Assembly: GCA_017623975.1 (NCBI GenBank)
Contig: JAGANX010000018.1
Span: 1 to 61,541 of the forward strand
Direction: 5' to 3'
Origin: Clostridia bacterium
GTDB lineage: Bacteria > Bacillota > Clostridia > Oscillospirales > CAG-272
Length of the DNA stretch: 61,541 nucleotides
Part shown: piece after piece, positions 35,544 through 43,389 of the stretch
Numbering within the stretch: position 1 is the stretch's first letter
How the letters are laid out: each line of letters opens with the position of its first letter
Translations under genes and position numbers: made by a program
Notes under the pieces: generated by a model
What the model was told of the DNA's origin: nothing
The model's database searches: none
The model's input: only the letters and a program-made list of their open reading frames with translations

Positions 35544-35728
35544 ACAAATTCTCCTTTTTTAATACTGAACTATTGTGCCTAAATTTAGAATATACCAATT
35601 CAAGTATGGATTCAAGACAAAAGATAGACATAATATAGACAAAATTTAGCCAATCATACTCGTTTTCAGAGAAAACAACTTAATTTACGAGAATTTATTT
35701 ATCCTTTCACCGTGCGCTAATTACCCAA

Positions 35729-36562
35729 TTAAACAGTTGAAAACACCTTCTTATATTTTTCCATAAAATCCTTGCTTGGAGCCGCAAATTCCTTGAAGGG
35801 TAAGGAAAGCCCCTCATATTTGTGTGCCCCCATGTTGTGGTAAGGCAAAAGCTCCGCTTTTTCAATACCCTTTCCCTTTAAATAGTTAAAAATTCGAAAA
35901 AGCTCCTTATCGGTGTCGTTAAAGCCGCCAATTACGGGTGTGCGCACCACTATTCTTTTTCCTGCTTTTATAAGCCTTTCAAGGTTTTCTAAAATCAGTG
36001 TGTTAGATACACCTGTATGCTCCTTGTGCAATTCCTCATCTATGCATTTTACATCATATAAAAAGGTGTTTACATAAGGCAGTATTTTTTCAAAGTAGGA
36101 AAATGGCACATTTCCTGCTGTGTCAACTGCGGTATTTATACCGTTTTCGTAGCATTTTTCCAAAATTGACCTTAAAAAATCAATTTGCAGCATACATTCC
36201 CCACCGGAAAAGGTAACGCCGCCCCCTGTTTGACTGTATAGCGCCTTATCCCTTTGGATAATTTCAAAAAGCTCCCCTGTATTATACTCTTTTCCGCAAA
36301 TTTCTTTGGCGTCATTTGGGCAAATCAAGGCGCAATTTCCACACAGGGTACACTCTTTTTCATTATTTTGGCAGATTTTTCTGCATAAGCCACACCCTGT
36401 GCATTTGCTTTTGTAAAAGAGCATTTCCTTGTAATTTTTTATCCCCTCGGGGTTGTGACACCACTTGCATTTTAAGTTACAGCCCTTAAAAAATACGGTT
36501 GTCCTTACCCCGTCACCGTCAACAAAGGAGGAGCGTTGTATATCAAAAATCAGCCCCTTCAT
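35729..36562 (-). CDS. Glycyl-radical enzyme activating enzyme (radical SAM)
   Basis: Generates the glycyl radical on its partner enzyme using S-adenosylmethionine and a [4Fe-4S] cluster. The 277-residue protein has the radical SAM motif CNLKCKWC (C28, C32, C35), followed by an insert with two ferredoxin-like clusters, CTGCGLCRKIC (53-63) and CTLCGNCALIC (70-80). This two-cluster insert separates dehydratase/eliminase-type activases from the shorter PFL activase. The GGVTFSGGECMLQ motif binds SAM. It is the third gene of a coupled operon behind the M20 peptidase and the glycyl radical enzyme at 37938; its start overlaps the peptidase stop (ATGA). Confidence 0.92.
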   Translation of the reverse strand: MKGLIFDIQRSSFVDGDGVRTTVFFKGCNLKCKWCHNPEGIKNYKEMLFYKSKCTGCGLCRKICQNNEKECTLCGNCALICPNDAKEICGKEYNTGELFEIIQRDKALYSQTGGGVTFSGGECMLQIDFLRSILEKCYENGINTAVDTAGNVPFSYFEKILPYVNTFLYDVKCIDEELHKEHTGVSNTLILENLERLIKAGKRIVVRTPVIGGFNDTDKELFRIFNYLKGKGIEKAELLPYHNMGAHKYEGLSLPFKEFAAPSKDFMEKYKKVFSTV

Positions 36563-37941
36563 TTGTCCCCTTGCTTTCCCGCCAAACGAATAACCGAGTA
36601 TATAATTATTTCAATTGCGTTTAAAAGCCCCTCTATACTTGTGTTTTCATCAGGCTGGTGGGCGCAGCCATGACCTGTGGGTAATTCAAGCCACCCTCCC
36701 CCGAAGCGTGTACCTATTTCGCAGGCATTTTCCATACACTTTGCATAGGTGCTTCCTGCGTTTATGCACATTGGCTTTTCCGTTTCACCTGTATATTCTC
36801 TATATGCTTCCATATATTTTTGCAAATACGGGTGGCTTTTGTCAATAGAGTAAGCTTCATCACTGCTTATAATTTCAAGGTCAAAGCCAAGCTTATCAAG
36901 GCTTTTTTCAAGTACCTTTATCATTTCCTGCGCTTTGACATCCTTTCCGTAGCGAATATCAAGGGTAAAGGAAAGCTTACCGTTGGCTACTTCTACAATT
37001 CCGTTTGTCATTGTTAAGTCGCCAAACTCACTGTCCTTATTATCAATTCCAACGCTTTCCCCATACGGTGAGCTTAAAACGGTATATAGATCATTCATTA
37101 TTTCTCTGTCTCCGCTATTCAATGCTTTACTGTCCTTCAAAAGCTCGGCAATTAAGCATGCACCGTTAATTGACCCGTTAGGGGTTGCGCCGTGGGCTGA
37201 AACGCCCTCGGATTTTATCACAATTTCCTCACCCTGTTTTTCTATTTTTACCCTTTGCGTTTCTTTTAAGTCTTCGAAAAGCTCTTTTGTATATTTTACT
37301 CTTGCCTCACCATTTGCAAGAATAATATTTATCATCTTGCCACCAAAAAATTCACTTATGTCCGTAAGCGTCTTTTTTGCGCTCACCCTTGCCCACGTTT
37401 TACCCTTGTCGCCGTAATAAACAGGGAAGCCTGCATCTAAAACCAACGAAAAGGTGGGGGGAGTGTTTGTTTTGACATAATTTTGTATGTCGCTCATCCC
37501 GTTTTCTTCATTTAAACCGGTAAAGCAGACTATTTCTTTTTCTACGGGAATATTAAGCTCTTTTAAGGCAATCAAGGTATATAGTGAGCAAATTATTGCG
37601 CTTTTATCATCCCACGCTCCTCTGCCTATTATAAAATCACCGTGTATTTTCGGCTCAAAGGGGTCACTTGTATATAACCAATTCTCCCCGCCTTCAACCA
37701 CGTCACCGTGGGCAAAAAGCCCAATCAACTCACTGCCCTGTCCGTGGTGGGCAAGCAAATATTCTTCCCCGTCCGTTGTTTTAAAGCCATGTTTTTGGTA
37801 AAGATCTTTCACCGCACTTGCCATTTGTTCACAAGCTGCCCTATCCGTTGAAACGGAAGGGATTTTAATTAAATCCATTAAGGTAGAAACTATTTCTTCC
37901 CTTCTGCCTTTGACAAACTCTTTTATTTTTTCCCTTATCAT
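36559..37941 (-). CDS. M20-family metallopeptidase (Sapep/dipeptidase-like)
   Basis: Zinc-dependent peptidase or amide hydrolase of 460 residues. Metal-binding motifs follow the M20 pattern: LFAHGDVVEGG with His and Asp, GRGAWDDKSAI with the bridging Asp, GLNEENGMSD with the catalytic Glu pair, and a late GHGCAHQPDE His. KSEGVSAHGATPNGSINGAC marks the lid/dimerisation domain of Sapep/PepV-like dipeptidases. It lies between a glycyl radical enzyme and its activase, with ATGA overlaps at both ends, so the three are made together. This suggests it releases the radical enzyme's substrate, or trims its product, from a peptide or N-acyl conjugate; that role is inference. Confidence 0.85.
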   Translation of the reverse strand: MIREKIKEFVKGRREEIVSTLMDLIKIPSVSTDRAACEQMASAVKDLYQKHGFKTTDGEEYLLAHHGQGSELIGLFAHGDVVEGGENWLYTSDPFEPKIHGDFIIGRGAWDDKSAIICSLYTLIALKELNIPVEKEIVCFTGLNEENGMSDIQNYVKTNTPPTFSLVLDAGFPVYYGDKGKTWARVSAKKTLTDISEFFGGKMINIILANGEARVKYTKELFEDLKETQRVKIEKQGEEIVIKSEGVSAHGATPNGSINGACLIAELLKDSKALNSGDREIMNDLYTVLSSPYGESVGIDNKDSEFGDLTMTNGIVEVANGKLSFTLDIRYGKDVKAQEMIKVLEKSLDKLGFDLEIISSDEAYSIDKSHPYLQKYMEAYREYTGETEKPMCINAGSTYAKCMENACEIGTRFGGGWLELPTGHGCAHQPDENTSIEGLLNAIEIIIYSVIRLAGKQGDK

Positions 37942-40058
37942 TTTTTTACCGTTCTTTCTATAATATCATTTTGTATACTCGGCTTAAGCTTAACAAAATA
38001 ATCGGAAAAGCCTGTTACACGCACACGAAGTGACTTATATTTTTCAGGCTCCCTTTGGGCGCACAGCAAATCATTTTGCGAAACATAAGTAAGCTGAAAA
38101 TGTACACCGCCGTTTATAAAGTAGTGCTCTAACATTTTGCAAAGCTTTAAAAAGCTATCGTCATTTTTCACCACCTGCTCGTCAAGCGTAATGTTAGTAA
38201 CGGTTGCGCCGCATCCGATTGCATTTTTATCAAGGAGTGCCACAGAGTTAAGCAAGGCGCTAAGCCCCTGTTTATCTCTGCCCTCGCTTTGTCCAATGCC
38301 AAATTTTAGCCTGTCCTTATTTTTTCGTCCGTCAGGGGTTGCCCTTGTGTTTTCGCCAAACCATTTGTGATGCTCGTTATATCCAAGCAAATCCCCCACA
38401 AGCCAAGGATAGCCAAACACATTTTTCTTGTTTTTGTAATAATTATATAGGCTATTATAAAGCTTTTGGCTCACAAAAAGCGACACAGGGTCGTCATTTC
38501 CAAAGAATTTGCCTGTTTTTATAATTTTCGTGTACAAAAGCTCATAGCCTTGCCAATCAGCCCTAAGCGCACTAATCAATTCCTCCATAGTACAGCATTT
38601 TTCATCATATATAAACTGCTTAACTACGATTAGGGCATCTATTAAATTCGTTATTCCAATAAGCATAGGAGATGCAACCACCACATCCCCACCGCCTTGG
38701 GTCAGGCTTTTTCCACTCTCTATACATCCGTTAAAGAACAGGCTTGAAATGTAGTTATAGTCCTTTGCCCTTTCAAGATTATAAAAATTATCATAATCAA
38801 AAATCTTATGTAGGTCACTGTAAAGCTCTTTTTCAAATTCAGCATAAAACTCCTCATAGGTTGATAAGTCCTTTATGCTGTCCCCCTTTTCGTGAAAAAG
38901 TGTTTCTATACATTTTAATATATTGCCCTTTGAGCTACTGCCTGTAATTGCGCCTAAAAACGCGGGCTCGTTACACCCTACCATAGTGTAGGAAACTGCA
39001 CGGTCATAAGGAATACCGCAAAGCTCGTGATAGCATTTTATCCTTTTTTCGTCATTTGTAAAGGCTATTCTTTTATGTGGGTCAAGCCTTTCATATTCCA
39101 TAGCATATTTAAAATCGTCAAAGGAAAGCTTTTCAGTCCACCTTAAAGTTACCTGTGGGATATATGTAGGCAAATCAACCATGCTTGAAATTATCAAGCG
39201 GGACAATTCATTAAAGCAATCCCTTCCATTTTTGTCATAGCCGCCTACACAAAAGTGGCTCTCTCCCCCTCTTGTAAAGTGGACGGAGTCTATATGGGTT
39301 GATGCCTGTACCATTAAATAAAGCTCTTGTAAATATTGCTGTGCTTCTTCTTTTGTCAAAGCACCGCTTTCAATATCATTAAAATAAAAGGGGGACAAAA
39401 ATCTATCAAGAGTGCCTAAGCTATCAGGGTCAGCGCTAAAACACACATATATTGTCAAAACCGCCTCGTAAAAGCTTCTTGGCTTGTTTTTTGGCACGTA
39501 CATAAGGGCTTGCGCCAATTTTTCAAGCCTTTGGCGGTTTTCTTGGTTCTTTACACCCTTGGCAAATTCCATTACCCTGTTAGCGCACTTATCACTCCAC
39601 TTAATAAGAGTGCTTGCCACCATTTTAAGCCCATTCAAAAACTCGATTTTTTCAGGGTCGGTATGGCTCTTAATTGATAAATCTATTTCCTCAATTATAC
39701 CGACAATTCCCTTTTCCAAAACCTTTTTGTAGTCAGCGGTTGCATGCTGCCACTCCATAGTGGAAAGGTTTTCTTGTGGCTTCAAATAGTATTTTTCAAG
39801 CGCCCTTGCAGTATATGTGTGACCTATACGCTTAAAGGCGTCACCCACAACCTGACCGTTAAAATTAAATCTTCCCGTAAGGGCGGAATGCTCTGTAATT
39901 TTCGGCTCTTGGTTTAAAATATACTCACAAAGCTGTATTGCTTCATTTTCAATTCTTGACTTGCTTTTATCAAAGGAGGAAAGCTCTGTTTCCTTACCAT
40001 ATACATACATTTTTCCCTTTAAGGTTAAATCCGTTAAAGCCCTAATTCTTTTGTCCAT
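37938..40058 (-). CDS. Glycyl radical enzyme of unknown specificity (GCNEP type)
   Basis: Oxygen-sensitive radical enzyme of 706 residues, shorter than most PFL-like enzymes (750-850). The glycyl radical motif RVRVTGFSDYF places the radical on Gly683. The active-site thiyl cysteine is Cys362 in YTMVGCNEPAF, with Glu364 at the position that acts as base in dehydratases and eliminases (usually GCVEP or GCIEP). This excludes pyruvate formate-lyase, which has two adjacent cysteines. No microcompartment, CutC-type or propanediol genes are near. The operon partners are an M20 peptidase and an activase. Substrate candidates such as hydroxyproline-like amino acids come only from context. Own consensus-like promoter at 40082-40110. 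Confidence 0.88.
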   Translation of the reverse strand: MDKRIRALTDLTLKGKMYVYGKETELSSFDKSKSRIENEAIQLCEYILNQEPKITEHSALTGRFNFNGQVVGDAFKRIGHTYTARALEKYYLKPQENLSTMEWQHATADYKKVLEKGIVGIIEEIDLSIKSHTDPEKIEFLNGLKMVASTLIKWSDKCANRVMEFAKGVKNQENRQRLEKLAQALMYVPKNKPRSFYEAVLTIYVCFSADPDSLGTLDRFLSPFYFNDIESGALTKEEAQQYLQELYLMVQASTHIDSVHFTRGGESHFCVGGYDKNGRDCFNELSRLIISSMVDLPTYIPQVTLRWTEKLSFDDFKYAMEYERLDPHKRIAFTNDEKRIKCYHELCGIPYDRAVSYTMVGCNEPAFLGAITGSSSKGNILKCIETLFHEKGDSIKDLSTYEEFYAEFEKELYSDLHKIFDYDNFYNLERAKDYNYISSLFFNGCIESGKSLTQGGGDVVVASPMLIGITNLIDALIVVKQFIYDEKCCTMEELISALRADWQGYELLYTKIIKTGKFFGNDDPVSLFVSQKLYNSLYNYYKNKKNVFGYPWLVGDLLGYNEHHKWFGENTRATPDGRKNKDRLKFGIGQSEGRDKQGLSALLNSVALLDKNAIGCGATVTNITLDEQVVKNDDSFLKLCKMLEHYFINGGVHFQLTYVSQNDLLCAQREPEKYKSLRVRVTGFSDYFVKLKPSIQNDIIERTVKK

Positions 40059-40081
40059 AAGTGCACCGCCTTTCTTTTTAA

Positions 40082-40110
40082 ATTATATCTTATCATACTA
40101 CCGTTTTCAA
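40082..40110 (-). promoter_or_regulatory. Promoter of the GRE operon
   Basis: Minus-strand TTGAAA (40110-40105), 17-nt spacer, TATAAT (40087-40082), 24 nt before the GRE start. Confidence 0.75.
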
Positions 40111-40118
40111 TATATTTG

Positions 40119-40150
40119 AAAAAATCACCGAGAGAAATTCTCTCGGTGAA
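40119..40150 (-). terminator. Terminator of the RDR/YonO-like gene
   Basis: Arms TCACCGAGAGAA and TTCTCTCGGTGA on the minus strand, followed by six T. It insulates the polymerase-like gene from the GRE operon. Confidence 0.92.
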
Positions 40151-40164
40151 GTTGCTTGTTTAGG

Positions 40165-43113
40165 TTAGATTGTGCGCTTTGCCAAAACCTCCTTAAAGCG
40201 AATTCCGTGGATTTCGTACTCGCCCTCCTCGTCCTCTACAAGCTCGTACATATCGTCTCTTGTGTCCGATATGAGCTTATAAAGATTGTTATTTGCGTTG
40301 CAAATTGCAGACAAAAGGAGTGAACGGCAGGGAGCTGCATCGCCCTTTTCTTCGTCCAAGCTCTTTACGAGAAGTCTTAAAACCCCCTCATTTTTCATCT
40401 TGCGTTTGACGAAGTTAGCGCAGTCAAGCTCTATTGCGTGACATTCCTGCATCATCATTTCCTTCTCGTCATCGTAAAGCCTGAACATTATGCCTCGTTT
40501 GAGTGCCAAGGCGGTTTTGTTTAAGATAAGCTCGACTACTATTTGGCGCCTGTATGTATAGTCGTTGTCCTCTATCCTGCCCTCGTACTCAGGGAGAAGC
40601 GAGGCAAGGGGTACCGGCTTAACCGTCCTTGGGGACCTGCGTATTACCGCCTCTATCTCATTATCAATGAGCTGCATTGACGTTACGATTTCCTTTGTGT
40701 AGCTGCCTTTTGATTTTGGTGCTTTGTTCTTTGTTGCATTTTTGGATTTGGAATACTTGAAGAATTGAGGCTTTTTGTCCTCCTTCTCTATGCACTCGCT
40801 TCTTACCTCTTTTATAACCTGTTGGGCATCAATACCGTAATCACGCTTTGCCTTGTCAATCTCAATACCGCTGAGCACTGCAAGCTTGCAGATTTCATAG
40901 TAAAGGGCTGACACGTCCTCACCCTTATTATGCTTGTCCCAATAGATGCTGTTAAGCCACTGGGAAAGGTTTACTATGTTGCCTATCTTGTTGTTGGAAA
41001 TGTCCCTGTCCATCTCCCAAAGCTCCTGCTTTTTAGGTACTGCGCTTTCGTTACAGTAGGGGACTAAAAAGCTGTCGTAGTGCTTCTTTGCTGCATTTAG
41101 CATTATCTCGTTGTCGGTTACTAACATAGTGTCACTGTCAAAGTCACAGCCGTTGAGCCTTTGGAGCAGGTTTTGACCGATGGAGTTTACGCAAACGATT
41201 TCCTTTGTCAGTTTAAAGTACCTTGTGTAGGCATCATCCTCTGTATAGGCATTTTGAACTAAGTATAGGTTACCCATTGTAATGTGCGGGCTTCTTGCGC
41301 AAAGCAGGTCCTTACCGTTTTCAAAGCGGGATATGCGGATTTGATTGCCTTTAAGTGCTTTTTCCACAGGGGCATTGTAGTCAAAGTCCTTATCTATGAT
41401 AGCACAAAGCATTTCATAACCGTTACCAAAGAGTGTTGCGTTTGTACCGTTTACAAGGATGTGGCCCTTTCTAATCTCACCCACAACGGACTTTTTAATT
41501 TGCGAACGGAACTCGGAGTACAGCTTTGTTTTTGCGAAGCTGTCATTTAAAGATAGGAGCTTTGTAATTACCCCTTTTCTCATACCTGTAAGCTCGTCTG
41601 CATCCTGTTCCTCCTCGCCCTCTCCTATGTACTCATCCTCCTCTATGCTATCGTCCTTCAACTGCATATTGATGTAATATCGCATAAAGGTTGGGTTTGC
41701 TTGAATGTTCCAAAGGTATTGGAGGGACGGGCGTAAAAGGTCTGAAACCTCGTCCTTGTTAAGATTTAAGGTGTTAATGAGCTGGTAGCTTGCCTGCACC
41801 ATTCTTCCGTCAAAGTGCTTAGTCGGCTTCTCGGTTTTTACAAGACCGAACACAGAGTCTGCATTTTGCAGCCATTGCTTAATGGACTCAATTCTACCCT
41901 TACCGCAAAGCTTGATGTATTTAAGGCTTGAATCGGTTACCACAAGCTTTATGTCCTGTATTGACTTTGCTTCGGTGTATGCGCTGCCGTTTAATTGGTC
42001 AAGGGACACAATACCGTTATCACGGAACCATGCTTGAAGGTTAGTATTGAAGGTACAGGATTTGAAGAACCTGTTACGAAGGAGCATCATTCCCTTGTGA
42101 CCGTATCCGTTTTCCTCAAAGATGCTTGTGTCAAGAAGACCCTGTCCGTCCCAGATAGTGTTTTCCACCGTTACATCTTGGGGCTTTGCCGTAACCTTGC
42201 CGTCCTTGTCCTTACCCACGCCAACGACACGGCTTTCAAAGCGGCTAACCGCATCGGGAATGAATAAGATAGATGACAAGGGAATGTCAATTTCCTTTTC
42301 CATATTGGAAAGGGTTAAGGATATGTAGGACTCCTTTGAGATTTGGTCCTTAACCTTGTCAAGGTCAAGACCGCAGGCGCTCCACCTCATCATTTCCTTG
42401 TAAAGAGGCTCCATGATGAAAAGACAGTTACCCTGTCGGCTACTGCCCGCGCTACGCTTGTATCTAACGTACTTGACAGGATAGTCACCGTGAACGGTAA
42501 AGCCGTTTTCGTAAACGCGCTTTCTTAACTCGTTTCTTGACATTAAGGTTGGTAGCTTCTTACTTGTCTTACAGTAGCATTTTGACTCCTCATCGTAAGA
42601 AAAGTATCCGCCTAAGACGTTTTTGTTGCAAGGAGACACTACCTCGCCGTACTTTTCAAGCTCATAGCCGTTTTTCTTGGTTTCATAAGGAACCTCAATG
42701 GCAACAAGCTCTCCGTTTCTTACACAAACGTGGTCAACGATATCGGTAGCGAAATCAATCTGCTCACCCTTTAAAATGTAAACGTAACCGTTCTTTCCCT
42801 TTTTCTTGCTGAACGCTTTGTCGTCACTGTTGAAAACGACATTTACAACCGCCAAGGTTGCATCATACTTTTCTTCTCCGCTAAGGTGTGCGCCAACGAC
42901 AAATTTACCTTTAAGCCTTTTTGATTTCTTAGCATTTTCAAAAGCGTTTTGGATATGTTTAAGCTCTAAGCTGTTATGTAAGAAGGAATTAAATCTTCTA
43001 AAATTCAGCTCTCCGTCTTCCTTATATATGTGAAAGTCTGTGCCACGTCTGTCGATTTCATAAGCCTCTCTTGCTTCTAATGTTAAAATCTTATACTTTT
43101 TCATATTCTTCAT
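40165..43113 (-). CDS. Putative single-chain two-barrel RNA polymerase (RDR/YonO-like)
   Basis: A 982-residue protein whose motifs match the fold shared by multisubunit RNA polymerase and eukaryotic RNA-dependent RNA polymerases. Residues 654-661 read NGCDFDSD, keeping all three aspartates (657, 659, 661) of the catalytic DxDxD loop, with Ser for the usual Gly. Before it, RFENGKDLLCARSPHITMGNL (about 596-615) and EIVCVNSIG match the run-up R-P...V in RDR proteins. An upstream segment, VKYVRYKRSAGSSRQG (213-228), resembles the RDR SxSQxR element, and IWDGQGLLD (320-328) with HKGMMLL resembles their DGxG...KG element of the first barrel. AGGAGG precedes the start. No phage genes are near; own promoter, structured leader and terminator. 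Function (transcription, RNA copying, defence) is unknown. Confidence 0.7.
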   Translation of the reverse strand: MKNMKKYKILTLEAREAYEIDRRGTDFHIYKEDGELNFRRFNSFLHNSLELKHIQNAFENAKKSKRLKGKFVVGAHLSGEEKYDATLAVVNVVFNSDDKAFSKKKGKNGYVYILKGEQIDFATDIVDHVCVRNGELVAIEVPYETKKNGYELEKYGEVVSPCNKNVLGGYFSYDEESKCYCKTSKKLPTLMSRNELRKRVYENGFTVHGDYPVKYVRYKRSAGSSRQGNCLFIMEPLYKEMMRWSACGLDLDKVKDQISKESYISLTLSNMEKEIDIPLSSILFIPDAVSRFESRVVGVGKDKDGKVTAKPQDVTVENTIWDGQGLLDTSIFEENGYGHKGMMLLRNRFFKSCTFNTNLQAWFRDNGIVSLDQLNGSAYTEAKSIQDIKLVVTDSSLKYIKLCGKGRIESIKQWLQNADSVFGLVKTEKPTKHFDGRMVQASYQLINTLNLNKDEVSDLLRPSLQYLWNIQANPTFMRYYINMQLKDDSIEEDEYIGEGEEEQDADELTGMRKGVITKLLSLNDSFAKTKLYSEFRSQIKKSVVGEIRKGHILVNGTNATLFGNGYEMLCAIIDKDFDYNAPVEKALKGNQIRISRFENGKDLLCARSPHITMGNLYLVQNAYTEDDAYTRYFKLTKEIVCVNSIGQNLLQRLNGCDFDSDTMLVTDNEIMLNAAKKHYDSFLVPYCNESAVPKKQELWEMDRDISNNKIGNIVNLSQWLNSIYWDKHNKGEDVSALYYEICKLAVLSGIEIDKAKRDYGIDAQQVIKEVRSECIEKEDKKPQFFKYSKSKNATKNKAPKSKGSYTKEIVTSMQLIDNEIEAVIRRSPRTVKPVPLASLLPEYEGRIEDNDYTYRRQIVVELILNKTALALKRGIMFRLYDDEKEMMMQECHAIELDCANFVKRKMKNEGVLRLLVKSLDEEKGDAAPCRSLLLSAICNANNNLYKLISDTRDDMYELVEDEEGEYEIHGIRFKEVLAKRTI

Positions 43114-43253
43114 ATTAAGCCTCCTGATAATTTAAATATTCTTTTTTCGCAAACAACATATGTTGTCTTTGATTTATTTTTTATCTTCGGCTCACAAGTC
43201 CTTTCACTCGCGACCAATACGCCCGTTAAGGCTTTTGGCACTTCTCTTTTATT
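43114..43253 (-). promoter_or_regulatory. Structured leader of the polymerase-like gene
   Basis: About 140 nt of predicted 5' leader. Minus-strand bases 43217-43187 form an extended hairpin: TTGG pairs with CCGA, and TCGCGAG with CTTGTGA using G-U pairs. A CCAA further upstream could pair with the same TTGG, so two exclusive folds exist. A 14-bp DNA palindrome ACAACATATGTTGT lies at 43153-43166, between the hairpin and the ribosome binding site. No known riboswitch class was recognised. Confidence 0.45.
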
Positions 43254-43259
43254 ATATAT

Positions 43260-43288
43260 ATTATAGCGCTGATTTTTAGCCCTGTCAA
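43260..43288 (-). promoter_or_regulatory. Consensus promoter of the polymerase-like gene
   Basis: Minus-strand TTGACA (43288-43283), 17-nt spacer, TATAAT (43265-43260); both boxes are perfect, so the gene is read by the host sigma-A polymerase. Confidence 0.85.
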
Positions 43289-43329
43289 TCTTTAATTTTT
43301 TTGGTCATTTTTGGAGATTTTACTACATA

Positions 43330-43359
43330 TTGCAATTTGGTACCTGCTTGTAGTATAAT
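43330..43359 (+). promoter_or_regulatory. Promoter of the six-hairpin glycosidase-like gene
   Basis: TTGCAA (43330-43335), 18-nt spacer, TATAAT (43354-43359), 30 nt before the start. Confidence 0.6.
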
Positions 43360-43389
43360 ATATATAAACACTATGGCAAGGAGAAGCTT

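Noticed and set aside
37938-40058. Calling the glycyl radical enzyme pyruvate formate-lyase
   Set aside because: PFL has two adjacent active-site cysteines; this protein has Gly-Cys-Asn-Glu, the eliminase/dehydratase arrangement, and its activase has the extra ferredoxin insert that PFL activase lacks.
40165-43113. Reading the polymerase-like gene as part of a prophage
   Set aside because: No integrase, terminase, capsid, tail or lysis gene lies on either side; neighbours are metabolic genes with their own promoters. It may have a phage ancestor, but no prophage is present in the window.
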